6,369 nt of DNA from DYMC01 sp035406705 (GCA_964426675.1 CAYRRM010000081.1:1-6369); one strand, 5' to 3'; positions 1-6,369 are shown, counted from the stretch's first letter. The notes: generated by a model from the letters alone, not told the origin. Made by a program: numbers and translations.

Positions 1-2
1 AG

Positions 3-944
3 CCAGTGGACCTATCTGCGGGTGACGTATACAAGATCAACCTATGGCGCCAGGCAAAGATCATCATAAGCCGCCTTGGCAAGCAGGTTCGGTGGATCTG
101 GCCTGCCTATGCACGGGCTCTTTTGAAAACGCGGGCTGGTCTCCATGATTGGTTACGTTTCGGTTCCCATGTCATTGCCCAAGGGATGGGTAGGTCCTAT
201 TGGGGTGTGGCTGCTCCGGATTCAACGACTACCGCCTGTTGCGTGTACACTGAAGCCGACATCTCCCACGCTGTAGAACGCTATAGGATGCCAAAAGATA
301 TGGTTTTCGCGGTTGGCAATCCCGACCTTATCAAATTCGGACTGCGCGAGGAAGACATGGGTCTTTGCCTTTCTCGCGACGGACTGAGCAACGAAATTGT
401 CTATATTGATACGGCGCTGATTGAGGCAGGTGCAGTCTTTCGTGATGGAGAAGATTTTGCAGAGCATCTCGAAGAAACCAAGGATGCCCTTAGGCAGGAA
501 GGTCTCAAGCTGGTAGTGAAGCTTCATCCAGCTCATTTTCGCACAGGCGTGCCTGAACGGTTGCGCCAGCGAGGGGTGGAAATATGTGATCCTGAGGACT
601 TTGTTGACAGACTGAAGGACAGTCGCGCGGCAATTGTGGAGCCATCCTCGGCCGCCCTCATTCCGGCTTTGCTTGGCCTCCCAGTTCTTTTGGCCCAGTA
701 TGGAAAACTCTCCAGCCAGCAGTATGGCCAAGTGCTTACAAGCTATCCGAGGGCGCGCTTTCTAAGATCGTTAGAAGAAGTATCAACCCGTCTTGAAGAC
801 GTGAAAGGGACTACCTCCAAAGAGGCTGCACTGTCATGGATTAAAACCAATGCCGGCCCCCTCCCCGCTGAGGACATGCCAAAACGGGTGGCAGAGGTAA
901 TACTTATGATCATTAAGCATCGGGGGACATCATTAGGCTACTAG
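3..944 (+). CDS. Polysialyltransferase/TagF-like glycosyltransferase, C-terminal part (5' partial)
   Basis: The frame is open to the left edge. The first possible start in the window is GTG at 6 (313 codons with the stop), but no Shine-Dalgarno room exists there, so the true start probably lies upstream. Numbering from that GTG, the protein shows a strand ending in a nucleotide-sugar-transferase-like segment (VFAVGNPDLIKFG, about 100-112), a KLVVKLHP motif (168-175) and EPSSAALIPALLGLPVLL (212-229). An HP motif followed by a Ser-Ser motif before an ALLG-P stretch is typical of GT-B enzymes of the bacterial polysialyltransferase type and of CDP-glycerol glycerophosphotransferases; both bind a CMP-linked donor. 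Donor and acceptor cannot be told. No signal peptide or membrane segment is seen, so a cytoplasmic or membrane-peripheral role is expected. G+C is near 50%, clearly above all genes downstream, suggesting a different origin. The stop at 942-944 abuts a possible IS end, so the C-terminus may be altered. Confidence 0.72.
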   Translation, partial: PVDLSAGDVYKINLWRQAKIIISRLGKQVRWIWPAYARALLKTRAGLHDWLRFGSHVIAQGMGRSYWGVAAPDSTTTACCVYTEADISHAVERYRMPKDMVFAVGNPDLIKFGLREEDMGLCLSRDGLSNEIVYIDTALIEAGAVFRDGEDFAEHLEETKDALRQEGLKLVVKLHPAHFRTGVPERLRQRGVEICDPEDFVDRLKDSRAAIVEPSSAALIPALLGLPVLLAQYGKLSSQQYGQVLTSYPRARFLRSLEEVSTRLEDVKGTTSKEAALSWIKTNAGPLPAEDMPKRVAEVILMIIKHRGTSLGY

Positions 945-1085
945 GAGTCTGTCCAAAAATCTCTTAAGCGATTAGTATTTTTCTAACACAATTGAGTCCT
1001 TTTGAGCAAAAGAAGATACAGCCAATTAAGCTTAATTTGAGGATTATAATACCCCAAACTTTGCCTGATAACCCAATTCTCTCTC
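945..1085 (-). mobile_element. Possible degraded insertion sequence end with transposase C-terminal remnant
   Basis: The gap after the first gene opens with GAGTCTGTCCAAAAAT (945-960), which resembles the terminal inverted repeats of several IS families that begin with a GAGTCTGTCC-like string. On the minus strand a frame runs through the gap and stops at 964-966, about 20 bases inside this end, which is the usual spacing of a transposase stop from its IS end. Its residues over the gap (about 40, including ERIGLSGKVWGIIILKLSLI) are basic and hydrophobic, like some transposase tails. The frame continues to the left end of wecB only as an antisense shadow. No second inverted repeat and no target duplication are visible, so this would be a truncated scar. 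The call rests on resemblance from memory; the stretch could instead be ordinary intergenic DNA. Confidence 0.35.
1045..1050 (+). promoter_or_regulatory. Candidate -10 box for the wecB operon
   Basis: A perfect TATAAT lies 50 bases before the wecB start, in the only gap large enough for a promoter in the window. No good -35 hexamer sits 16-18 bases upstream (that position reads close to CCAATT) and there is no TGn extension, so recognition would be weak or need an activator. Chance occurrence in AT-rich DNA is possible. Confidence 0.3.
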
Positions 1086-1099
1086 CGAGGTTCTGAGGT

Positions 1100-2236
1100 A
1101 TGATAAAAACTTTATTCATTTTCGGCACCCGCCCGGAGGCAATAAAACTTGCCCCGGTGATTATCAAATCTAAAAAATACCATGACAAATTCAGGGTGAG
1201 AATCTGTGTTACTGCCCAGCACCGTCAGATGCTTGACCAGGTGTTAAATATTTTCAAGATAAAGCCAGATTATGATTTAAATATAATGCAGGAAAATCAG
1301 AGCTTGTTTGATACTACTGCAAATTCTTTACGACAAATTGAAAGAGTTTTAAAAAAAGAAAATCCTGACATGGTAATTGTTCAGGGTGATACAACTACTA
1401 CCTTTGTATCATCACTTGCAGCTTTTTATTCAAAAATAAAAATTGCGCATATTGAAGCAGGGTTGCGGACGAATAACAAATTTAATCCGTTTCCGGAGGA
1501 AATAAACAGGCGATTAACGGATTGTATTGCTGATTTATATTTTGTTCCAACCGAGCGGGCAAAAAATAATCTGATAGCAGAAGGCGTTGATAAAAATAAA
1601 ATATATCTAACTGGAAATACTGTGGTTGATGCACTTTTGATGATTGTCAGAAGGCAAAGACCACGAAATGTTCAAGAATACTATAATAGGTTTTTTATGA
1701 AAAACTATGGCATTAGTTTTAATAACAAAAGAACTATTCTTGTCACTATCCACAGGAGAGAGAGTTTTGGAAAGGATTTTGAAAATATATGTCTGGGATT
1801 GAAAAAGATTGCTGAAATGAATGAGAGTGTTCAGATTATTTATCCTGTTCATCTAAATCCAAATGTGCAAAAACCAGTTAAAAAGATACTTTCAAATTGT
1901 AAAAATATATTTTTGCTTGAACCACTTGATTATCTTACTTTTGTCTGGTTGATGAACAAATCCTATTTGATTTTAACTGATTCAGGTGGGATTCAGGAAG
2001 AGGCACCATCTCTTGGCAAACCGGTTCTTGTGATCAGAAAAACAACAGAAAGACCAGAAGGGGTAGAGGCAGGGGTTGCAAAACTTGTTGGTGTTGAAAG
2101 CGAAAGCATTTATTCTGAAACGATGAGGCTACTTACTGAGAATAAATTGTATCAAAAAATGTCTCGGTCAGTTAATCCTTATGGCGATGGAAGAGCAGCA
2201 GATAGGATAATTGAGATACTTATCGCAAATGATTGA
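1100..2236 (+). CDS. wecB: UDP-N-acetylglucosamine 2-epimerase (non-hydrolysing)
   Basis: This cytoplasmic enzyme interconverts UDP-GlcNAc and UDP-ManNAc, supplying ManNAc or ManNAcA precursors for surface glycans. The 378 residues match the full family length. Visible motifs are the N-terminal FGTRPEAIKLAPV (8-20, with Arg11 and Lys16), VIVQGDTTTT (92-101, Asp97), HIEAGLRT (117-124, Glu119), FPEEINRRL (131-139, Glu133), TGNTVVDAL (171-179), TIHRRES (216-222, His218), TDSGGIQEEAP (293-303) and RKTTERPE (313-320). Asp97, Glu119, Glu133 and His218 correspond to the catalytic acids and histidine of the E. coli enzyme. The ATG at 1100 puts the TRPEAIK motif at the usual distance from the start and has GAGG at 1087-1090, nine bases upstream. 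It is the first gene of the tight downstream run and overlaps the flippase gene by 8 bases. No catalytic residue looks missing. No WecC-type dehydrogenase follows it here. Confidence 0.96.
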   Translation: MIKTLFIFGTRPEAIKLAPVIIKSKKYHDKFRVRICVTAQHRQMLDQVLNIFKIKPDYDLNIMQENQSLFDTTANSLRQIERVLKKENPDMVIVQGDTTTTFVSSLAAFYSKIKIAHIEAGLRTNNKFNPFPEEINRRLTDCIADLYFVPTERAKNNLIAEGVDKNKIYLTGNTVVDALLMIVRRQRPRNVQEYYNRFFMKNYGISFNNKRTILVTIHRRESFGKDFENICLGLKKIAEMNESVQIIYPVHLNPNVQKPVKKILSNCKNIFLLEPLDYLTFVWLMNKSYLILTDSGGIQEEAPSLGKPVLVIRKTTERPEGVEAGVAKLVGVESESIYSETMRLLTENKLYQKMSRSVNPYGDGRAADRIIEILIAND

Positions 2237-3575
2237 AGCCCTTAAAATAAAAATAGATCACCTTAAAAATGCTTACCTTCCTGTTGGCTCATTGCGTGCC
2301 CGCATTGCGAAGGGTGCATTCTGGTCTCTTGTAGGCGCAGTGATTGCGCGTGGCTTAAGCCTTGTTTCGTCCATCATTGTGGCTCGTTTACTTGGCACGG
2401 TGGGTTATGGTGAACTCGGTATAATTCAGAGTACTGTAGGAATGTTTGGTGTCTTTGCTGGGTTTGGGCTTGGAATGACATCTACAAAATATGTGGCTGA
2501 ATTCAGAGAAAAAGATCCTGCAAAAGCAGGAAGGATAATTGCGTTATCTTCCCTAATTGCATTTATATCAGGAGGGATTATAAGTTTAATTCTCATTTTG
2601 CTCTCACCCTTTCTTGCTACACGGACACTTTCTGCACCTCATCTTTCAAATCTACTTCTTATCAGTTCTGGTTTGCTCTTCCTTGGGGCAATTAATGGCG
2701 CCCAGACAGGTGCCTTATCGGGCTTTGAGGCATTTAGAACAATTGCAATTGTAAATCTCCTCTCAGGAATTATCTCCTTTCCCCTGTTGATTGCAGGAGT
2801 ATGGTTCTTTAAACTTGAGGGAGCAGTCATTGCGCTCATTGGCTCAATGTTTGTCAATTATATTTTAAATAAAATAGCCATCAACAAAGAATGTGCAAAA
2901 TTTAATATAAGGCCCGATTTTCAAACAGGTTTTCAGGAATTACCCGTGTTGTGGAAATTCAGTTTGCCGGCATTTTTATCCAGTGCAATGGTTGGACCAG
3001 TAACCTGGCTCTGTAATGCAATGCTTGTAAACCAGCCCAACGGCTACGCAGAGATGGGAATTTTCAATGCAGCGAATCAGTGGTTTAATGCCCTCCTATT
3101 TTTACCGGGTATTATGAGTCAGGTAGTTGTGCCGATATTATCTGAAAGATTGGGAATGAATGATAACATTAATTCAACAAAGCTTCTTTTTTTTACAATA
3201 AGGACAAACGGTATCATTATTTTCATAATAGTAGTTTTTGGTTTTGTTTTCAATCAAAATATAATGAATTTTTATGGCAAGGGTTTTGAATCAGGTGGTT
3301 CAACATTAATTGTCGTATTGTTAACGGCCGGTCTTCTTGCTATTCAAATACCTGTAGGAAATGTTATTTTTGCCTCGGGTAAAATGTGGCTTGGTTTTAT
3401 TATTAATTTAGGTTGGGGTTTTGTTTTTATTACTGGGACTTGGTTGTTAATACGATTCGGTTCTCTTGGTTTGGCATCAGCAAGATTAATAGCATACATT
3501 GTCCATGCTGTCTGGACTTTTTGGTTTGCAAGTATTTTTCTAAAGAAAACCAAACGTGAAGTACTGTATGATTGA
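2229..3575 (+). CDS. Wzx-type oligosaccharide flippase (polysaccharide biosynthesis protein)
   Basis: An integral inner-membrane protein of the MOP/MATE-related superfamily, expected to flip lipid-linked oligosaccharide units from the cytoplasmic to the periplasmic face. The 448 residues contain about twelve hydrophobic segments spread over residues 33-437, the usual family topology and length. The N-terminal part (residues about 22-66: a basic patch, then GAFWSLVGAVIARGL, IIVARLLGTVGYGELGIIQS) is the classic family signature, with the LLG-x-x-x-YGELG loop after the first helix. I chose ATG at 2229 rather than the in-frame TTG at 2211: the ATG gives an 8-base overlap with the wecB stop, and the next junction has the same arrangement. 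No strong Shine-Dalgarno precedes it, so translation is probably coupled to wecB. The substrate is likely the repeat unit made by this cluster; a general lipid II or other flippase role is much less likely in this context. Confidence 0.92.
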   Translation: MIEALKIKIDHLKNAYLPVGSLRARIAKGAFWSLVGAVIARGLSLVSSIIVARLLGTVGYGELGIIQSTVGMFGVFAGFGLGMTSTKYVAEFREKDPAKAGRIIALSSLIAFISGGIISLILILLSPFLATRTLSAPHLSNLLLISSGLLFLGAINGAQTGALSGFEAFRTIAIVNLLSGIISFPLLIAGVWFFKLEGAVIALIGSMFVNYILNKIAINKECAKFNIRPDFQTGFQELPVLWKFSLPAFLSSAMVGPVTWLCNAMLVNQPNGYAEMGIFNAANQWFNALLFLPGIMSQVVVPILSERLGMNDNINSTKLLFFTIRTNGIIIFIIVVFGFVFNQNIMNFYGKGFESGGSTLIVVLLTAGLLAIQIPVGNVIFASGKMWLGFIINLGWGFVFITGTWLLIRFGSLGLASARLIAYIVHAVWTFWFASIFLKKTKREVLYD

Positions 3576-4506
3576 GAAACTGACGCCTTTACCACCGACT
3601 GTTAAAGCTGGAAAATTCCCAAACTGGAATATTAATAATTTGTATCATAGAAATTGCCCCGTGTGCAATCAAGATATCCCTATACCAATTGTAACTCGCC
3701 CAGATAATTTCATTGTTCATAGATGTTCTAAGTGCAATATGATATACTTAGCAGACATCCCAAAACCTGACGAAATTTATAAGTTTTATACATATTATGC
3801 AAGTTTTAAAGGCTTGAAACAAGCCTCAAAGTTCATGAATTACCTAAAATTACCTAAAAATAAAATTGCAAGCAATAAGAATTTTTTTATTGATATTTTA
3901 GAAAATACGGGAGGTATTAAGGGGTGTTCGGTATGCGACATAGGCTGTTCTTTTGGCTGGTTTCTTGAGTTAATCAGATATAAAGGCGGTTATCCAGTAG
4001 GTGTAGAATTGGATAATAATGCCCGAAATATCCTGAAGAAAAAAGGAATTCCTGCTTTTGAAGAAATTGATTCAAATAAAAAATATGATATCATATGTAT
4101 GTTTCAACTTTTAGAACATTTAGTTAATCCATCAGATTTATTAAAAAAAGTTTCTTCTTCACTTTTGGAAGATGGTCGGGTTTTAATTTCCGTTCCAAAC
4201 GCAGGTGAGTTTGCTAAGATTGGTTACACATGGATCGGATTTAGGGTGGATTTTGAGCACGTTAACTATTTTGACTTACATAGCTTATCTAATTTGCTGT
4301 TAAAACATGGTTTAATTATTGAACATTTTTGGGAACATAACCAACCAGGAGTGCAAAGGATTATTGACATCAAAAAATTAGAGAATAATATAGTTAATAG
4401 AAGTTTTAAGTTTGTAAAAAGTATCATAAAAGGATTTCTTAATAATAGACAATACATAATGCAAAAAGGCACATTTGTTTTAACTGTGCTCGCGCGAAAA
4501 ATTTGA
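3568..4506 (+). CDS. Class I SAM-dependent methyltransferase with N-terminal Cys4 module
   Basis: The 312-residue protein begins with a short module carrying two CxxC pairs (CPVC at 30-33, CSKC at 53-56), which look like a zinc site. The Rossmann methyltransferase core follows: motif I VCDIGCSFGWF (122-132), acidic residue Glu147 at the end of strand 2 (GVELDNN), a QLLEHL motif (180-185) and a strand 5 region LLEDGRVLISVPN. The later HVNYFDLHSLSNLLLKHGL segment is common in methyltransferases from polysaccharide loci. The Cys4 module plus this core recalls sugar C-methyltransferases, but those are about 400 residues with an extra C-terminal domain that is absent here, so O-methylation of a sugar or another small acceptor is equally possible. 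The ATG at 3568 overlaps the flippase stop by 8 bases; GTGAAG at 3556-3561 may serve as ribosome site. An in-frame GTG at 3556 is the alternative start. Its DNA is among the most AT-rich of the window. Confidence 0.88.
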   Translation: MIEKLTPLPPTVKAGKFPNWNINNLYHRNCPVCNQDIPIPIVTRPDNFIVHRCSKCNMIYLADIPKPDEIYKFYTYYASFKGLKQASKFMNYLKLPKNKIASNKNFFIDILENTGGIKGCSVCDIGCSFGWFLELIRYKGGYPVGVELDNNARNILKKKGIPAFEEIDSNKKYDIICMFQLLEHLVNPSDLLKKVSSSLLEDGRVLISVPNAGEFAKIGYTWIGFRVDFEHVNYFDLHSLSNLLLKHGLIIEHFWEHNQPGVQRIIDIKKLENNIVNRSFKFVKSIIKGFLNNRQYIMQKGTFVLTVLARKI

Positions 4507-4527
4507 CATATTTTCTTTTAAATTTTT

Positions 4528-5388
4528 ATGAGACAAATTAATTATAATAAACCTTTTCACCGTAGTGGCCTTGCGGCGTTGTCAGACCTTCAAACTCCTG
4601 AATGGAAGGAATTATTCCAATTATTGGAAAAAGAGCAGCAATTTTTCCTTTCTAAAGAAAAATTGTTCCGTAGCGCAGAATACAAATGGCCCAGGGATCC
4701 CTTACATACCTGGAGTAGAGTATGGGAATACCCCTATGTATATTATCATCTTAAAGAATGGCGGAAGAAAGAAAAATGCGCTCATTTACCTGTAGTTGTA
4801 GATTTTGGTAGTGGCGTAACATTTTTTCCTTTTGCTGTTGCAAAGTTAGGCTATCATGTAATTTGTATAGATAATGACCCTATTTGTGAAAGAGATATGC
4901 AACAAGCAATCTCTGTAGTTCCGCATAGTCCAGGAAAAGTTGAGTTTTGCCTAAACAGGGGTATGAGTATTCCGTTACAAGATAATTATGCCGATATAAT
5001 ATATTCTATAAGTGTATTGGAGCACATACCTGGTTTCCCAGAGGTTATTGCAGAAATGGCTCGGGTGCTGAAAGATAATGGAGTGTTGATTTTGACTGTG
5101 GACTTGGATTTAGGAGGTCATTCAGAAATGAGGGTAGAAAGGTTTTATTTGCTCAAAAATGAACTTTGGCGACATTTTTTTTATATTTATCCTGAAACAA
5201 CAATCCATCCTGCAGATTTATTGAAGTCAGATTCTGGACCCCACGGATTGAAAAAACCAAACGGTATAAAATTCCTTAAATTTATTTTGAAACAGAGAGT
5301 AATAAAACCATTACTAAGAATGAAACCAGAGCCTATGATACCTTTTTATTTGAGCGTGTTTGGCTGTGTAATGTCGCGGTGTGGGTAG
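4528..5388 (+). CDS. Class I SAM-dependent methyltransferase (Methyltransf_11-like)
   Basis: The 286-residue protein has an N-terminal helical region rich in aromatic residues (WSRVWEYPYVYYHLKEW, 62-78) and then a Methyltransf_11-type core: motif I VVDFGSGVTFFP (90-101), Asp115 after strand 2 (CIDNDP), SISVLEHIPGF (160-170) and LKDNGVLILTVDLDLGG (181-197). It is not closely similar to the preceding methyltransferase and lacks its cysteine module. The acceptor is unknown; methylation of a sugar or of the chain end in this glycan pathway is the contextual guess. It starts 21 bases after the previous stop; the preceding stretch is nearly all A/T with no Shine-Dalgarno, and there is no other Met start near, so ATG 4528 stands by default. 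The C-terminus (FYLSVFGCVMSRCG) runs into foreign-looking DNA: the last three or four codons and the TAG at 5386-5388 lie in the glycosyltransferase remnant, so the native C-terminal residues may have been replaced. The core is intact and it is probably functional. Confidence 0.88.
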   Translation: MRQINYNKPFHRSGLAALSDLQTPEWKELFQLLEKEQQFFLSKEKLFRSAEYKWPRDPLHTWSRVWEYPYVYYHLKEWRKKEKCAHLPVVVDFGSGVTFFPFAVAKLGYHVICIDNDPICERDMQQAISVVPHSPGKVEFCLNRGMSIPLQDNYADIIYSISVLEHIPGFPEVIAEMARVLKDNGVLILTVDLDLGGHSEMRVERFYLLKNELWRHFFYIYPETTIHPADLLKSDSGPHGLKKPNGIKFLKFILKQRVIKPLLRMKPEPMIPFYLSVFGCVMSRCG

Positions 5389-5570
5389 ATCCCACCAGTG
5401 CGGAAGACATTGCCGGGGGAATCCTTCATGTACTGGAGGATAACGAGAGATATGAAAAAAATGTATTCAATGCATTGCGCATTGCTAAAGAGAAGTATAA
5501 TTGGGAGAAAGAATTTGATAAACTTCTTACTTTATATCAAGAGTTATTTGTAAAGAAAGGGTATAAATGA
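5376..5570 (+). pseudogene. C-terminal remnant of a GT4 family glycosyltransferase
   Basis: About 64 codons starting at AVWVDPTSAEDIAGGI match the very end of GT4 (GT-B fold) glycosyltransferases: the VDPTSAEDIA segment that follows the donor-binding domain, an N-x-x-x-x-x-KYNWEKEF-like stretch and a LLTLYQELF terminal helix. The acceptor domain, the donor-binding core and the E-x7-E motif are all absent. The frame is open upstream only to 5280 and the residues there do not resemble a glycosyltransferase, so it is not a simple frameshift of a longer gene. A GTG at 5379 overlaps the methyltransferase stop and could be read by coupling, but a 63-residue product would have no catalytic capacity. 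Its stop overlaps the next gene by 4 bases (ATGA), as an intact gene would, showing that a complete glycosyltransferase gene once sat here. The first 75 bases are about 56% G+C, against 35% just upstream. Confidence 0.85.
5555..5560 (+). promoter_or_regulatory. Ribosome binding site of the last glycosyltransferase gene
   Basis: GAAAGG lies six bases before ATG 5567, inside the end of the truncated glycosyltransferase gene. It fixes the start of the following gene and is one of the clearest Shine-Dalgarno sites in the window. Confidence 0.6.
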
Positions 5571-6369
5571 GAATTTTAATGCAGGCCCGCCCTGATATAT
5601 TTGCAGATAAGGGTGGTGATACGGTTCAACTTATACAAACAAGGGAGGCTCTTAAGTCTTTAGGGGTGACCGTAGACATTTCAACAGAGATTGAGCCTAA
5701 TTTAGATAATTATGATATTGTTCATTTATTTAATTTAAAACTTGTGGAATCCACTTATCTCCAGTTTTTAAATGCTAAAAGGCAACGGAAAAAAGTAGCC
5801 TTTTCAGTCATATATTGGAATTTAAGCGAAGAAGAGAGACAACAATATTTTAACCAGCTTGTTTCTATCTATGGGAAATTAAGAGCTGTTTATATTCAAG
5901 GCTTTAAGAATATAATAAAAAGATTCACTATTTCACACCCATTGATTAGTTTTTATACAAAAATTAGAAAAACTAAGCGCTACCAACTACCTATATTTTA
6001 CAAACTGCGAGAGGAGATTGGTGAAAAGAAAATGCAGATGCAAGTTTTGCATGGAGCAGATATATTACTTCCTAATTCTGAAGCTGAAATGGAGATATTA
6101 AAAAGGGATTTTGAGCTATCTAAAGATTATATAGTAGTACCTAATGGGGTTGATACACATTTTGAGAATGGCAACCCAAATTATTTTTATAAAAAATATG
6201 GAATTAGAGATTTTATTTTGTGTGTAGCCCGAGTTGAAGAGCGTAAAAATCAATTATCTGTAATTAGAGCTTTAAAGGGAGAAACCATTCCCTTAGTTTT
6301 TATAGGGAAAGGTCGTGAACCATATATCTCTTATTGTAAGAAAGAAAGTGGTCCAAACGTTTATTTTTT
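5567..6369 (+). CDS. GT4 family glycosyltransferase (3' partial)
   Basis: The frame starts at ATG 5567 and stays open for 267 complete codons to the right edge, so the gene is cut by the window. The N-terminal domain has MRILMQARPD and KGGDTVQLIQTREAL (15-29), the loop that marks GT4 enzymes of this type, then ISTEIEPNLDNYDIVHLFNL (38-57). The linker contains LHGADILLPNSEAE (161-174) and VPNGVD (191-196), and the C-terminal Rossmann domain opens with ILCVARVEERKNQ (217-229) and VFIGKGRE (244-251). These are the standard positions for a retaining GT-B enzyme that transfers a sugar from a nucleotide donor to a lipid-linked acceptor at the cytoplasmic membrane face. The E-x7-E donor-binding motif and about 100-130 residues should follow beyond the edge. 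Donor sugar and linkage cannot be told. It overlaps the remnant upstream by 4 bases, so it probably belonged to a run of consecutive glycosyltransferase genes. Confidence 0.93.
   Translation, partial: MRILMQARPDIFADKGGDTVQLIQTREALKSLGVTVDISTEIEPNLDNYDIVHLFNLKLVESTYLQFLNAKRQRKKVAFSVIYWNLSEEERQQYFNQLVSIYGKLRAVYIQGFKNIIKRFTISHPLISFYTKIRKTKRYQLPIFYKLREEIGEKKMQMQVLHGADILLPNSEAEMEILKRDFELSKDYIVVPNGVDTHFENGNPNYFYKKYGIRDFILCVARVEERKNQLSVIRALKGETIPLVFIGKGREPYISYCKKESGPNVYF

Noticed and set aside
222..731. Minus-strand open frame of 169 codons inside the first gene
   Set aside because: It lies wholly antisense to a gene with clear family motifs, and its translation has no recognisable domain; it is a shadow.
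999..1012. CTTTT/AAAAG hairpin as a terminator of the first gene
   Set aside because: The stem is five A/T-rich pairs with a tetraloop and has no T-run after it, too weak for a terminator.
1024..1037. Perfect 14-base palindrome AATTAAGCTTAATT in the gap before wecB
   Set aside because: It is made almost only of A and T, lies where a transposase-like peptide would be encoded, and has no repeated copy, so chance is the simpler reading; an operator cannot be excluded.
2211..2228. TTG at 2211 as start of the flippase gene
   Set aside because: It would add six residues and a 26-base overlap with wecB; the ATG at 2229 is a better codon and mirrors the next junction.
3841..3860. Tandem pair of a 10-base unit (TACCTAAAAT, TACCTAAAAA)
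   Set aside because: Only two copies in AT-rich coding DNA, and the frame reads through normally; no evidence of a functional repeat.
4565..4795. 76-codon plus-strand frame inside the second methyltransferase gene
   Set aside because: It is out of frame within the N-terminal region of a well-supported gene and has no family resemblance.
1..6369. CRISPR array, tRNA or rRNA genes, phage or defence genes
   Set aside because: No regularly spaced repeats, cloverleaf-like or rRNA-like stretches, or such protein families were seen; the coding content is fully explained by a polysaccharide cluster.

Overview
The window holds part of a bacterial cell-surface polysaccharide (O-antigen, capsule or exopolysaccharide) gene cluster. 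All genes are on the + strand. Everything from position 1100 to the right edge is packed like a single operon: two neighbouring pairs overlap by 8 bases, one pair by 4 bases, and one gap is only 21 bases. The DNA is AT-rich from about 945 onward, while the first gene is near half G+C. The gene content (UDP-GlcNAc 2-epimerase, a flippase, methyltransferases, GT4 glycosyltransferase) suggests a cell-envelope glycan made on a lipid carrier. The species cannot be told from this sequence; a Gram-negative or environmental bacterium is the most natural guess.

Layout. 3-944: 3' part of a GC-richer gene for a polysialyltransferase- or TagF-like GT-B protein, probably cut by the left edge. 945-1099: a gene-free gap that looks like the degraded end of an insertion sequence, with a perfect -10 hexamer inside it. 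1100-2236: UDP-GlcNAc 2-epimerase (wecB). 2229-3575: Wzx-type flippase. 3568-4506: SAM methyltransferase with an N-terminal four-cysteine module. 4528-5388: a second, unrelated SAM methyltransferase. 5376-5570: the C-terminal remnant of a GT4 glycosyltransferase, joined abruptly to the end of that methyltransferase. 5567-6369: a GT4 glycosyltransferase running off the right edge; it has no stop codon in the window.

How the genes fit together (inference from families): the epimerase would supply UDP-ManNAc, glycosyltransferases would build a repeat unit on a lipid carrier, the methyltransferases would modify a sugar or cap the chain, and the flippase would move the lipid-linked unit across the inner membrane. 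The polymerase, the initiating transferase and any UDP-ManNAc-consuming enzyme are not in the window.

No new kind of system is evident. The most informative signals are signs of cluster reshuffling: a composition step and probable IS scar between the first gene and wecB, and a chimeric junction at about 5376 where G+C jumps from about 35% to 56% (hand counts of 75 bases on each side).
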